A DNA stretch of 64,000 nt from Amphiduros pacificus (lineage: Eukaryota; Annelida; Polychaeta; Phyllodocida; Hesionidae): positions 6,326,501 through 6,390,500 of the forward strand of contig OX439000.1 in NCBI GenBank assembly GCA_949316495.1, given 5' to 3'. This document shows positions 51,137 to 64,000 of the stretch, piece by piece. The notes under the pieces were generated by a model. It had not been told where the DNA came from. It was given only the letters and a program-made list of their open reading frames with translations, and did no database searches. How positions within the stretch are numbered: the first letter of the stretch is position 1; each line of letters opens with the position of its first letter. Position numbers and translations under genes: made by a program.

Positions 51137-52817
51137 GTAAGTATAAGCTTTTCATCTTATTAAGTTTTCCTTTTACAAAAATATGGGTCTCCACAATCCG
51201 TCAACATATTCTTTACTTATTCTTGCCTGCAACAGCTGTGTACAGGCAGTTAGACTGAGGGGTTTCTTTTTGTCCCTCTTGTCCATCAAGAATTTTTTTT
51301 ACAAATGGTCAATATGCACAATCCATACTTGAAATTTGGCTTGTTAGAAAAGTTCATAATTGAATGATCAGTAATGCTTTATTGAGCTTTCATAACTTGT
51401 TGAACATCTTATATGGACTGGATTCAGTACTAATTATGTTGATAGAGCTATCATTTACATGTACAAAGCATCTTGGTGTAAACATTTCAGTTTATACTTT
51501 ATCTTGAACGCTTGGTCAATATTTTGTTGAATAATGGGAAGAGAGCAAACGGAGGTGACAGGTCAGACATTACTGTGTATCTTGTATACTTTACTCTTTA
51601 TCAAACAAAAAAAAAATTATTATTGACCTGCAGCAAATTTTGCCAAAGGGGCATTGCCAGAGCCCACACCATCTAGGCATCCAGACCCCAAGTCAGTTTT
51701 GTTAGGAGCATGGTAATTTAAGAACAAATAATGTTTGGTTCTTGAAACACAAACCATGGATGCATCATATGATGAACTTGGAATATCTTATTTTATTGTC
51801 AATGATCCTGACCTTCATTTCAAGGTCATTTGAGGTCACTGAGAACCATTCAAATGTGATAAGCTGTTGACAATTATGGATATACCATTTCAATGTCTCA
51901 AACAGATTCACTTGTATGTGACCGTGACCTCATATTTTATTTGCATTTTAAACATTTTTGAGCAGCTTAGGGGCAGTTTTTTGGTTGTGGAGTACTTCAG
52001 TAAAAAAAATCTGTTTTTTTTTAAAAATTTTAATTCATATTACCTGATCTCTGAAATCTTGTGCATTACCAACTTACACTCTGGGTGCATCTTAACAATG
52101 TTGCAAAATGGTGGCCTTGTTAATGATCTTGACCTACACTCTTATGTCATATGACCTGATCTCTGGAAGTCTGATGAATGCAATCAGTTAACAATGAATT
52201 AAGATAGTATTGCCAAATTTAAACCATTGATGCATTAAAGTGCTAAATGCCTTCACTTTCCACTGTTGCAATAAATGAGGAATTTCGATTTTTTGAAAAT
52301 TTTAGGGAATTTTAAAGAAATATTTTAAAGATGAGTATGTGTGTGTGATTTTAGCTAACCTTGGAGCTGTTGCTCCAGACTGGATGCCAAGACTGATGCT
52401 GCAGACAATGGCAGCACCACTAGGTGGCATCACCACCTCAATTATCACCAATCCACTGGACACCATCCGTGCAAGGATACAGGTACTACCTCTTTCAATC
52501 TTCTCTCAGTCTAAAGCCAGTAGGCTGCATTTATATGACACTTTCTATATATATATATCTGATATGGAACCTTTATATGATGTGAAAGCACATTGTGTTC
52601 AGAGTGGAGTATATCTATGTTGTTGCAGGTGGAGGGGATGAAGTTCATGCCAACTGTGCGCCTACTGTGGCAGGAAGAAAAGATGGGCATGTTTGTCAAA
52701 GGCCTGTCAGCGCGTCTCGTGCAGTCCATTACATTCTCCATATTCATCGTTGTCGGCTATGAGAGCATCAAGAGATTCAGCCTGTTGCCAAAATATAAGG
52801 ACTCAGTACGATGGTGA
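50461..52817 (+). CDS. SLC25A44: Mitochondrial carrier, SLC25A44-like, complete, 3 coding exons, 330 aa
   Basis: SLC25 carrier of the inner mitochondrial membrane; the mammalian orthologue is reported to import branched-chain amino acids. Exons are 50461-51136, 52355-52482 and 52629-52817, with GTAAGT/TTTTAG and GTACTA/TTGCAG junctions and consistent phases (331 codons with TGA). It has three carrier repeats: YPFTVIKTRLQVQK (degenerate motif, as in human YPFTLIRTRLQVQK), VPVDVVSQHLMM and NPLDTIRARIQV. The C-terminus VVGYESIKRFSLLP...DSVRW ends as in human SLC25A44 (DSRHW). Start chosen at AAGATGG (50461): it follows a pyrimidine-rich acceptor at 50357, and upstream codons are not carrier-like. 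An insert near residues 155-180 (SKLRTDTKAKTTQLG) makes it slightly longer than the 314-aa human protein. Confidence 0.95.
51137..52354. other. SLC25A44-like intron 1
   Basis: Holds old repeat pieces. GCAAATTTTGCCAAAGGGGCATT near 51.63 kb resembles GCAAATTTTGCTGAAGGGACATT at 53.05 kb. Another is the 48-bp block shared with 13.64 kb. No exon was seen. Confidence 0.5.
51932..51979 (+). repeat. 48-bp segment identical to 13,638-13,685, in an SLC25A44-like intron
   Basis: Same orientation and sequence as the copy in the 13-kb region; flanks are unrelated by eye. Confidence 0.75.
52355..52482 (+). CDS. SLC25A44: SLC25A44-like exon B (aa 226-268)
   Basis: Acceptor GATTTTAG, donor GTACTA. Encodes SNLGAVAPDWMPRLMLQTMA and the third repeat signature TNPLDTIRARIQ. 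Confidence 0.94.
52629..52817 (+). CDS. SLC25A44: SLC25A44-like exon C (aa 269-330 + stop)
   Basis: Acceptor TTGTTGCAG. Encodes VEGMKFMPTVRLLWQEEKMG, FVKGLSARLVQS and VVGYESIKRFSL, ending VRW-TGA, the last helix of the carrier fold. Confidence 0.95.
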   Translation: MEGMKFMPTVRLLWQEEKMGMFVKGLSARLVQSITFSIFIVVGYESIKRFSLLPKYKDSVRW

Positions 52818-53025
52818 CCACTACCATGTCTTAATATAGAGCTATTGTGATAAATTAGGAAATTTGATGTCCTCCATGATTCTTGTGATTTCTCATATTT
52901 GGATTGAATAGGAAATGATAGAAAATTAATGGTATCATAAATTATTTAGATTTTCTTAAATGTGTTTCACAGAATCACCATAAAGTTCAAGAACTTAACT
53001 TATTTTAAAGGCCTTGACTTCTCTG

Positions 53026-53031
53026 ATTAAA
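53026..53031 (+). terminator. Weak candidate poly(A) signal, SLC25A44-like gene
   Basis: ATTAAA about 210 bases after the stop codon, followed by T-rich sequence. Later AATAAA sites exist (for example near 53.42 kb), so the true end is uncertain. Confidence 0.25.
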
Positions 53032-53561
53032 GTTAGTTTTTATCCCTCGGCAAATTTTGCTGAAGGGACATTTTTGGAACCTGTGCTGTCCGGATGTCCT
53101 TTTATGAACAAGATATCTTGAGAAAGTGTGCTTATCAGTGACATTGACCTAGATATGATGCAGAAATATTGAAAGCGTAATAAGTTGACAGCAAATAAAG
53201 ACAGCATTACCAAAATTATATCATAGATGCACCTATATTTTGAGGAAACCACTTTGGTTTTTTTTAAAAATCATTATGCACCATATTTTGAAGGGAGTGG
53301 ACATTAAAAATATTATTTAACATTTCTCATTTTGTTTTGTGATATTGATGGCCATATTGAATTTTGCCAAATAGACACATTACACTTCTATTTTGAATGG
53401 ATCAGCCAGGAGAATTCAAAATAAATATTTGACAATCAGGTTTTTATTGTTCCAAAATTAATGTCCATCTTGAATTTTAATGCAACTTACATACAGAAAG
53501 GTATTGGCCGTGAATATCAAAAATATGACTTTGTAATTATATCCCACCAAAAGGTGAGACA

Positions 53562-53742
53562 TGTAGGTTTCTATCTACCTGCAATTGATAATGTTGGTTT
53601 CTATCTACCTGCAATTGACAATGTTGGTTTCTATCTACCTGCAGTCGACAATGTTGGTTTCTATCTACCTGCAGTCGACAATGTTGGTTTCTATCTACCT
53701 GCAGTCGACAATGTTGGTTTCTATCTACCTGCAGTTGATAAA
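53562..53742. repeat. 30-bp minisatellite, six units
   Basis: GGTTTCTATCTACCTGCA plus an A(C/T)AATGTT-type linker repeats exactly every 30 bp. Because 30 is a multiple of 3, frames stay open on both strands (VGFYLPAVDN one way, LQVDRNQHC the other). The flanks add nothing protein-like. Confidence 0.9.
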
Positions 53743-53744
53743 GT

Positions 53745-56700
53745 ACAGACAAGGTGTTTGCACTTTGGTCATTATTTCCACCCTCCCTGTATTCCATGCA
53801 GTTAAACAACAAAGACATTCCACATGCAAAACAAAATCATCCTCACAACAGCACTTTGCCATTCCGAATTCTAGAGCATTAATTCTGCTCGCCTCGATTG
53901 ATTAAAAACCGATCAAAATTGACAAATTTTTATTTATGGGCTTCAAATATGACGGATGTACCCTTCTTTCTTCTCTGGTCAAACATTTTGTTAACTTGAG
54001 ATCGAGGTGTTTGATACAGTTTAAAATGAGAGAACTTACAAATAAGATGTGCAGCATCTGATATGTAAAACATGTACAGCATATAACAGAGACATCTCAC
54101 AAGATTTTAAACAAGTTTCTCTGTCAGTGGCTCATCCATTTGAATTACCGGTACCAAGAAATAGTCCAGACCTCACTCACAGCTAAATAGTCATACTAGG
54201 AGACAGACTCTACCAATAAAGTTTGCTCCTGGAATTATATACAGAGTAGGACATCTAGCAATCTCTGATTGCTGCTTATTTCATTTGAAACCTTCTAACA
54301 TTGGTGGTGATCTTCAGTTTCAGGCAAATGACAAGGCTTAGCATTTTAAAAGGACTCGCACATGACAGCCCTAAATTTCTACTTTTTCCACTGTTGCTTT
54401 AAGCTGAGAGGCTTGTGGTCTCTGACCAGTACTTTCTAGGAATGGGAAATGTAATAGAACATATTTGAGTATATTTGGAGCATGTTCTGACTGTACTGTT
54501 TGAAAGGCCTTGTAGATAGCATATGATGGAGTGCATCAGTCCATATTATTTATTAGATGTATTGTATTATCCATATTTTATATGAATATGTGAGTCATAT
54601 GCATAATAATGTTAATTTATGATTCAGGATATTGAGATTTTCCTTTCATTGAGATAATCCGTATGTTGAGTTAAACATTTTCATTAAGTGTATAGGCTTT
54701 GAATTTTGAGAGTAAGCTGTGCCCTTTGTTGAAGAATATCCAATGAATATGTACTAAACTTGTGATTCAGCTATAAACATCAAGGGAATGTATATGATGA
54801 AATATAATTTATTTGTCTATTTGCAAAATGTGACCTTGAATCAATTTTAAAGTGAAATAAAATTCAATCATCTCACAAAATTTTCATTGATTTTAAAGCT
54901 TTTATGAAAAGATTTTTACTGCCATCTTTTTCATTTGATTTTTTGGTATTCACAATTGAGTAAAAAATGATAATCTAAAAATCTCACTGATATGTTAAAA
55001 TTAAAATCTTATATCAGAGTGGTAATTGCTTCTGAAAATATGGTTTTTAAAAATTATTTTTTAAATACAAAAAAATGTAAAACTAAAAAAAGTCATTGCA
55101 TTATTCTAGAAAATGGGGTAATCTTTCCATAAAAAATATTCAGAAGTATATTTTGGCCCAATTTTGTAACTATTATAACTCAAAGAAAATAATAAAAAGC
55201 TTAGTAATCTGGGATGTTGTATTTTGCAAAAATCTGATACCTGACAAAATAAGTTTAGATATTTAGAAATTTTTCATATTTCTAACTTTCATTTTGGAAT
55301 GACATTTTGGAATATTGTTTGTGGACATAAACTGTAGAAAATGCCAAGTTTCATGAGGATGTAATTAAGTTTTAATTAATAAATTTGTTCACATGATAGA
55401 CAGGCAAAACATTCCTTCAATAGATGTTAAGGTTTCTATCAGGTTTTCAAAACAGTTTTTTAAATGTTGCAGTTTCTATTAATAGTTTCATAGTCTTACC
55501 AGAAATACATAATTTTTATAGATATTGATTTGGACAAAATTCAATAAATATTAGGAAAGAACAATAAAATATAAATCTTTAGAAATGTAAAAACGATGTA
55601 AATGGAAAGTTCAGGAATGAAATTAGTATGGGACCAATATAATTGTTGAATATAAGAAGTGTTAGTTTTCATGTGATATTGACCTATCTCATTTTTAGCC
55701 TTGCTGACTAATTATTACATATGTGGCAGCTAGCATACAGGTAACATTACTCAAACATTGTGTTCTTCCCAACATGATATTATGTCAAGCGATATCAACT
55801 CATGTCTAACTCGAATTAACTCATATCACCCACAAGTGGCTATAACAACTGCAAACTGTTTACACAAAAATATGGCATGACAAATTATCATTGCAACTTT
55901 CTGGCTCAATTTTTCATTGTTAAATTGAACTTTGTGCTCAATTTCATGCTCAGATTTGAAATTTTCTTCATTTTCTGAGCATATATGCCGAGCAAATATT
56001 TCCACCAAGAATGGAAACTCACATTCTGAGTTTTTACTTAGATTTCAAGTTCATGCTCACAAACCTTTTTTTGATATTTCCATAGTGCTCTGACTTTTTT
56101 GTGTGCAGGTTTTAATAGTTTTCATGTTCAGATACTGAGACAGCACAATGGCTGGATTACAGATGATTTCCACAAATAATTTAATACTTTGTGTTAAATT
56201 AAAAGCCTTAATGGGTTCAAGGGAATAGAATTACGGTACATGCAGATATATGTCCTGTCACAAGTTATCCCCTCCCTTGAGCCCCTGATATGTCCTATTT
56301 TGGGCCTCTGTATTTTTCCATTTGAATTTATCATATTGTGATTGTCATGAGAGTATTTACTCAAATAAGTAATGAATATATGCCATTATTTGACTCTAAG
56401 CACAAACTTTATGAAGAACAAACCACTGAGCACCAACCAAAGTACTACAATTTTGGAAATATACTATAATGTATTTGAAATCCAAGTGCATGCTCAGATT
56501 TAAGTTTTAAAACTCAATGAAAAAGTCGGCCCCTGATTTTTAAAACATTGTGAAGACAAAAAAAATTTGTTATGACTTCACAGCATTATGTATTGTACAA
56601 TATATATGTTTTAGTTTAATTAAAACAAATGAAATGATTTATATTCTTTAAAGTCTAATTTCTAACTTTAAAAGCAGTTCCCTGTGATTAAGACATATAT

Positions 56701-57565
56701 GTTCATTTCTTTTCAATTCAGATATATGATATTTATGGATGCTACTAATATTTTGTATATATTAGCTACAAATAACTTACATTTTTCATGATGAGTTTTA
56801 TCTTTTTATGTCCATGATCATTTTTATTCTTATTTACCGGTGGTTGTTTTTGTTCTGTCTGTATTATATTATTATCACATGTGTTTACAAAAACTTCCCC
56901 AGTGTCCCACATCTGATTACCAATTTCATCAACAGGTTCACAATTTGTACCATACCCCCATGAAGATCAAAATTACATTCTGGAACATGACCTTAATCTA
57001 TTTCTCATTACATATAATTTCCAATTTGAAATTAATTTAAACCACAGTAATTTGTATTTATAATTTTTGTTTGTTATATAGTAAGTTTATTTTAGAATTG
57101 GGTACGGAAAAATAATATTTTTTCCAGTTGTGGAGCAGATGCAGATAGTAAGTGATGCTTGACTGATGAACTAAAGTAATCTGTATTTGAATTAATTCTC
57201 TTATGATTGGTTAGAACTGACTGAGAAAGTGTGACCTACTTGCCTGAATATAATACTGCATCAACCAGAAACAACACATTTTTTAAACATGGTCTTATGT
57301 GTACTTGTGATATGAATGTAATTAATAGTTAGTGTGTTGAATTTCAAAATGAAGTGATATGTTAATAATCAACTGAAATATGAGAAGTGTGTTTAATTTC
57401 ATATGTATTTTGGATTTAATAAACTGTTATGGAATGATAAATTGCATATTTTAAATATAATCCAAGCAGCCCGACATCTTGTAAAAATCCTCAAGATTTT
57501 CTTGATGATGATAGCAGTCCCTGAGCAATACCAACTCTGGCTTTGATCAATTTGATCTCTTCATT
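53745..57565. other. AT-rich intergenic stretch, no gene seen
   Basis: Scattered short open frames, none with family resemblance or paired splice sites. Confidence 0.4.
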
Positions 57566-57570
57566 TGGAT

Positions 57571-60500
57571 GGGAACTGAGATATCCTAGATCTCGCTCTT
57601 GATTTAATAGACGTGCTGGGAGACTGACTGACTGAGATATCCTAGATCTTGCTCTTGATTTAATAGAGGTGCTGGAGAATGACTGACTGAGTTATCCTAG
57701 ATCTTGCTCTTGATTTAATAGAGGTGCTGGAGACTGACTGACTGAGTTATCCTAGATCTTGCTCTTGATTTAATAGAGGTGCTGGAGACTGACTGGCTGA
57801 GTTATCCTAGATCTTGCTCTTGATTTAAGAGAGGTGCTGGAGACTGACTGACTGAGTTATCCTAGATCTTGCTCTTGATTTAATAGAGGTGCTGGAGAAT
57901 GACTGACAGAGTTATCCTAGATCTTGCTCTTGGTTTAATAGAGGTGCTGGAGAATGACTAACAGAGTTATCCTAGATCTTGCTCTTGGTTTAATAGAGGT
58001 GCTGGAGACTGACTGACTGAGATATCCTAGATCTTGCTCTTGGTTTAAAAGAGGTGCTGGAGACTGACTGACAGAGTTATCCTAGATCTTGCTCTTGGTT
58101 TAATAGAGGTGCTGGGGACTGACTGACAGAGTTATCCTAGATCTTGCTCTTGGTTAATAGAGGTGCTGGAGACTGACTGACTGAGATATCCTAGATCTTG
58201 CTCCTGATTTAATAGAGGTGCTGGGGACTGACTGACTGAGATATCCTAGATCTTGCTCTTGGTTTAATAGAGGTGCTGGGGACTGACTGACAGAGATATC
58301 CTAGATCTTGCTCTTGGTTTAATAGAGGTGCTGGGGACTGACTGACAGAGATATCCTAGATCTTGCTCTTGGTTTAATAGAGGTGCTGGAGACTGACTGA
58401 CTGAGTTATCCTAGATCTTGCTCTTGATTTAATAGAGGTGCTGGAGACTGACTGACTGAGTCATCCTAGATCTTGCTCTTGATTTAATAGAGGTGCTGGG
58501 GACTGACTGACTGAGATATCCTAGATCTCGCTCTTGGTTTAATAGAGGTGCTGGGGACTGACTGACTGAGTTATCCTAGATCTTGCTCTTGGTTTAATAG
58601 AGGTGCTGGGGACTGACTGACTGAGATATCCTAGATCTTGCTCTTGGTTTAATAGAGGTGCTGGAGACTGACTGACTGAGTTATCCTAGATCTTGCTCTT
58701 GATTTAATAGAGGTGCTGGAGACTGACTGACTGAGTCATCCTAGATCTTGCTCTTGATTTAATAGAGGTGCTGGGGACTGACTGACTGAGATATCCTAGA
58801 TCTCGCTCCTGATTTAATAGAGGTGCTGGGAGACTGACTGACAGAGTTATCCTAGATCTTGCTCTTGGTTTAATAGAGGTGCTGGAGAATGACTAACAGA
58901 GTTATCCTAGATCTTGCTCTTGGTTTAATAGAGGTGCTGGAGACTGACTGACTGAGATATCCTAGATCTTGCTCTTGATTTAATAGAGGTGCTGGAGACT
59001 GACTGACAGAGTTATCCTAGATCTTGCTCTTGGTTTAATAGAGGTGCTGGGAGACTGACTGACAGAGTTATCCTAGATCTTGCTCTTGGTTTAATAGATG
59101 TGCTGGAGAATGAGTGACTGAGATATCCTGGAGACTGAGAATGAGTGACTGAGATATCCTGGAGACAGAGTTATCCTAGATCTTGCTCTTGATTTAAAAG
59201 AGGTGCTGGAGACTGACTGACAGAGTTATCCTAGATCTTGCTCTTGGTTTAATAGAGGTGCTGGGGACTGACTGACAGAGATATCCTAGATCTTGCTCTT
59301 GGTTTAATAGAGGTGCTGGAGACTGACTGACTGAGTTATCCTAGATCTTGCTCTTGATTTAATAGAGGTGCTGGAGACTGACTGACTGAGTCATCCTAGA
59401 TCTTGCTCTTGATTTAATAGAGGTGCTGGGGACTGACTGACTGAGATATCCTAGATCTCGCTCCTGATTTAATAGAGGTGCTGGGAGACTGACTGACAGA
59501 GTTATCCTAGATCTTGCTCTTGGTTTAATAGAGGTGCTGGAGAATGACTAACAGAGTTATCCTAGATCTTGCTCTTGGTTTAATAGAGGTGCTGGAGACT
59601 GACTGACTGAGATATCCTAGATCTTGCTCTTGATTTAATAGAGGTGCTGGAGACTGACTGACAGAGTTATCCTAGATCTTGCTCTTGGTTTAATAGAGGT
59701 GCTGGGAGACTGACTGACAGAGTTATCCTAGATCTTGCTCTTGGTTTAATAGATGTGCTGGAGAATGAGTGACTGAGATATCCTGGAGACTGAGAATGAG
59801 TGACTGAGATATCCTGGAGACAGAGTTATCCTAGATCTTGCTCTTGATTTAATAGAGGTGCTGGAGACTGACTGACTGAGTTATCCTAGATCTTGCTCTT
59901 GGTTTAATAGATGTGCTGGGGACTGACTGACTGAGTTATCCTAGATCTTGCTCTAGATTTAATAAAGGTGCTGGGGACTGACTGACTGAGTTATCCTTGA
60001 TCTTGCTCTTGGTTTAATAAAGGTGCTGGGGACTGACTGACTGAGTTATCCTAGATCTTGCTCTTGATTTAATAGAGGTGCTGGAGACTGAGATATCCTA
60101 GATCTCGCTCTTGATGTAATAGAGGTGCTGGGGACTGACTGACTGAGTTATCCTAGATCTCGCTCTTGATTTAATAGAGGTGCTGGAGAATGACTGACAG
60201 AGTTATCCTAGATCTTGCTCCTGATTTAATAGAGGTGCTGGAGACTGACTGACTGAGTCATCCTAGATCTTGCTCTTGATTTAATAGAGGTGCTGGGGAC
60301 TGACTGACTGAGATATCCTAGATCTCGCTCCTGATTTAATAGAGGTGCTGGGACACTGACTGACAGAGTTATCCTAGATCTTGCTCTTGGTTTAATAGAG
60401 GTGCTGGAGACTGACTGACAGAGATATCCTAGATCTTGCTCTTGATTTAATAGAGGTGCTGGGGACTGACTGACTGAGTTATCCTAGATCTTGCTCTTGG

Positions 60501-63500
60501 TTTAATAAAGGTGCTGGGGACTGACTGACTGAGTTATCCTAGATCTTGCTCTTGATTTAATAGATGTGCTGGAGAATGAGTGACTGAGATATCCTGGAGA
60601 CTGAGAATGAGTGACTGAGATATCCTGGAGACAGAGTTATCCTAGATCTTGCTCTTGATTTAATAGAGGTGCTGGAGACTGACTGACTGAGTTATCCTAG
60701 ATCTTGCTCTTGGTTTAATAGATGTGCTGGGGACTGACTGACTGAGTTATCCTAGATCTTGCTCTAGATTTAATAAAGGTGCTGGGGACTGACTGACTGA
60801 GTTATCCTAGATCTTGCTCTTGGTTTAATAAAGGTGCTGGGGACTGACTGACTGAGTTATCCTAGATCTTGCTCTTGATTTAATAGAGGTGCTGGAGACT
60901 GAGATATCCTAGATCTCGCTCTTGATATAATAGAGGTGCTGGGGACTGACTGACTGAGTTATCCTAGATCTCGCTCTTGATTTAATAGAGGTGCTGGAGA
61001 ATGACTGACAGAGTTATCCTAGATCTTGCTCCTGATTTAATAGAGGTGCTGGAGACTGACTGACTGAGTCATCCTAGATCTTGCTCTTGATTTAATAGAG
61101 GTGCTGGGGACTGACTGACTGAGATATCCTAGATCTCGCTCCTGATTTAATAGAGGTGCTGGGACACTGACTGACAGAGTTATCCTAGATCTCGCTCTTG
61201 GTTTAATAGAGGTGCTGGAGACTGACTGACTGAGATATCCTAGATCTTGCTCTTGATTTAATAGAGGTGCTGGGGACTGACTGACTGAGTTATCCTAGAT
61301 CATGCTCTTGGTTTAATAGAGGTGCTGGGAGACTGACTGACAGAGTTATCCTAGATCTTGCTCTTGGTTTAATAGATGTGCTGGAGAATGAGTGACTGAG
61401 ATATCCTGGAGACTGAGAATGAGTGACTGAGATATCCTGGAGACAGAGTTATCCTAGATCTTGCTATTGATTTAATAGAGGTGCTGGAGACTGACTGACT
61501 GAGTTATCCTAGATCTTGCTCTTGATTTAATAGAGGTGCTGGAGACTGACTGACTGAGTTATCCTAGATCTTGCTCTTGATTTAATAGAGGTGCTGGAGA
61601 CTGACTGACTGAGTTATCCTAAATCTCGCTCTTGATGTAATAGAGGTGCTGGAGACTGAGTTATCCTTGATCTTGCTCTTGGTTTAATAGAGGTGCTGGA
61701 GACTGACTGACTGAGTTATCCTAGATCTCGCTCTTGATTTAATAGAGGTGCTGGAGACTGACTGACAGAGTTATCCTAGATCTTGCTCTTGGTTTAATAG
61801 AGGTGCTGGGGACTGACTGACAGAGTTATCCTAGATCTTGCTCTTGATTTAATAGAGGTGCTGGAGACTGACTGACTGAGTTATCATAGATCTTGCTCTT
61901 GATTTAATAGAGGTGCTGGAGACTGACTGACAGAGTTATCCTAGATCTTGCTCTTGATTTAATAGAGGTGCTGGGAGACTGACTGACTGAGTTATCCTAG
62001 ATCTTGCTCTTGGTTTAATAGAGGTGCTGGAGAATGACTGACTGAGATATCCTAGATCTTGCTCTTGATTTAATAGAGGTGCTGGGGACTGACTGACTGA
62101 GATATCCTAGATCTTGCTCTTGATTTAATAGAGGTGCTGGAGACTGACTGACTGAGATATCCTAGATCTTGCTCTTGATTTAATAGAGGTGCTGGGGACT
62201 GACTGACAGAGATATCCTAGATCTTGCTCTTGATTTAATAGAGGTGCTGGAGACTGACTGACTGAGTTATCCTAGATCTTGCTCTTGGTTTAATAGAGGT
62301 GCTGGGGACTGACTGACTGAGATATCCTAGATCTCGCTCCTGATTTAATAGAGGTGCTGGAGACTGACTGACTGAGATATCCTAGATCTTGCTCTTGATT
62401 TAATAGAGGTGCTGGAGACTGACTGACTGAGATATCCTAGATCTTGCTCTTGGTTTAATAGAGGTGCTGGGGACTGACTGACTGAGATATCCTAGATCTC
62501 GCTCCTGATTTAATAGAGGTGCTGGAGACTGACTGACTGAGTTATCCTAGATCTTGCTCTTGGTTTAATAGAGGTGCTGGAGACTGACTGACAGAGTTAT
62601 CCTAGATCTTGCTCTTGGTTTAATAGAGGTGTTGGGGACTGACTGACTGAGATATCCTAGATCTTGCTCTTGGTTTAATAGAGGTGCTGGAGACTGACTG
62701 ACTGAGATATCCTAGATCTTGCTCTTGATTTAATAGAGGTGCTGGGAGACTGACTGACTGAGTTATCCTAGATCTTGCTCTTGATTTAATAGAGGTGCTG
62801 GGAGACTGACTGACTGAGTTATCCTAGATCTTGCTCTTGATTTAATAGAGGTGCTGGGAGACTGACTGAGATATCCTTGATCTTGCTCTTGCTTTAATAG
62901 AGGTGATGGAGACTGACTGACAGAGTTATCCTAGATCTTGCTCTTGATTTAATAGAGGTGCTGGGAGACTGACTGACTGAGTTATCCTAGATCTTGCTCT
63001 TGATTTAATAGAGGTGCTTGGAGACTGACTGACTGAGTTATCCTATATCTTGCTCCTGATTTAATAGAGGTGCTGGAGACTGACTGACTGAGACATCCTA
63101 GATCTTGCTCTTGATTTAATAGAGGTGCTGGGAGACTGACTGACTGAGATATCCTAGAACTTGCTCTTGGTTTAATAGAGGTGCTGGAGACTGACTGACA
63201 GAGTTATCCTCGATCTTGCTCTTGGTTATATAGAGGTGCTGGGAGACTGACTGACTGAGATATCCTAGATCTTGCTCTTGATTTAATAGAGGTGCTGGAG
63301 ACTGACTGACAGAGTTATCCTATATCTTGCTCCTGATTTAATAGAGGTGCTGGAGACTGACTGACTGAGACATCCTAGATCTTGCTCTTGATTTAATAGA
63401 GGTGCTGGGAGACTGACTGACTGAGATATCCTAGAACTTGCTCTTGGTTTAATAGAGGTGCTGGAGACTGACTGACAGAGTTATCCTCGATCTTGCTCTT

Positions 63501-64000
63501 GGTTATATAGAGGTGCTGGGAGACTGACTGACTGAGATATCCTAGATCTTGCTCTTGATTTAATAGAGGTGCTGGAGACTGACTGACAGAGTTATCCTAG
63601 ATCTTGCTCTTGATTTAATAGAGGTGCTGGGAGACTGACTGACTGAGTTATCCTAGATCTTGCTCTTGGTTTAATAGAGGTGCTGGAGACTGACTGACTG
63701 AGATATCCTAGATCTTGCTCTTGATTTAATAGAGGTGCTGGAGACTGACTGACTGAGATATCCTAGATCTTGCTCTTGGTTTAATAGAGGTGCTGGGGAC
63801 TGACTGACTGAGATATCCTAGATCTTGCTCTTAATTTAATAGAGGTGCTGGAGACTGACTGACTGAGTTATCCTAGATCTTGCTCCTGATTTAATAGAGG
63901 TGCTGGGGACTGACTGACTGAGATATCCTAGATCTTGCTCCTGATTTAATAGAGGTGCTGGGGACTGACTGACTGAGATATCCTAGATCTTGCTCTTGAT
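57571..64000 (+). repeat. 55-bp satellite/minisatellite array, over 110 units, running off the window
   Basis: The unit is about 55 bp: (GACT)3GAG, (T/A)TATCCTAGATCT, TGCTCTTG(A/G)TTTAA and TAGAGGTGCTGG(A/G). It starts near 57571 and continues past 64000. Length variants arise by one extra G or loss of a GACT. Higher-order copying is visible: a variant block (GAATGAGTGACTGAGATATC twice) starts its AGATATCCTG at 59121, 59776, 60587 and 61399 (steps of 655, 811 and 812). A TCCTATATCT variant recurs 277 bp apart (63041, 63318). Not coding: the unit is not a multiple of 3 and holds stops. Confidence 0.97.

Noticed and set aside
53461-53905. Open frames with VGFYLPAVDN or SIYLQ repeats
   Set aside because: A 30-bp tandem repeat keeps any frame open; there is no start, splice or flanking support.
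57571-64000. CRISPR-like look of regularly spaced repeats
   Set aside because: There are no unique spacers; the whole 55-bp unit repeats, and the context is an animal genome.

Overview
The window reads as the nuclear genome of an invertebrate animal. It is AT-rich, its genes are cut into small exons by kilobase-scale introns with GT/AG junctions, and it is full of short DNA-transposon derivatives and tandem repeats. The repeat style (tandem-cored elements ending in a CAGA-type microsatellite and a hairpin; AGCGCTATATAAATC-(ATT)n tails) recalls molluscs and other lophotrochozoans. That placement is an inference.

Three host genes can be built exon by exon. (1) 13,131 to 10,534, minus strand: the 5' part of a secreted or membrane immunoglobulin-domain protein, with a signal-peptide exon and two Ig domains of two exons each. 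The frame is still open at the last exon found. (2) 47,705 to 18,478, minus strand: a complete cytosolic aconitase / iron regulatory protein 1 (ACO1/IREB1), 18 coding exons and 893 residues. Exon phases agree throughout, and all three Fe-S cysteines and the four arginines shared by the aconitase and RNA-binding sites are present. (3) 50,461 to 52,817, plus strand: a complete SLC25A44-type mitochondrial carrier, 3 coding exons and 330 residues. Genes 2 and 3 are head to head and may share a promoter near 47.71-48.09 kb with ETS and CCAAT motifs. One further Arg-rich exon candidate lies at 6,431-6,190 (minus).

The rest is mainly mobile DNA. There are several TTAA-flanked (piggyBac-type) elements, including a 1.5-kb element in two nearly identical copies (2.77-4.27 and 43.50-45.00 kb). 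A hAT-type element with an 8-bp target duplication lies at 45.69-46.32 kb, and a paralogous empty site is at 7.77 kb. There are also TA-flanked MITEs (15.1-15.8 and 48.2-49.1 kb), fold-back elements, tRNA-type SINE pieces and two pearl/Helentron-like tandem-core elements in ACO1 introns (20.5-23.0 and 35.3-36.2 kb). From 57.57 kb to the window end runs a 55-bp satellite with visible higher-order duplications.

The most unusual local structure is a 42-bp in-frame minisatellite that begins inside the 3' end of an Ig exon and repeats its 5' splice site into the intron (11.2-10.7 kb). No LTR element, virus-like element, rRNA, intact tRNA or CRISPR array was seen.
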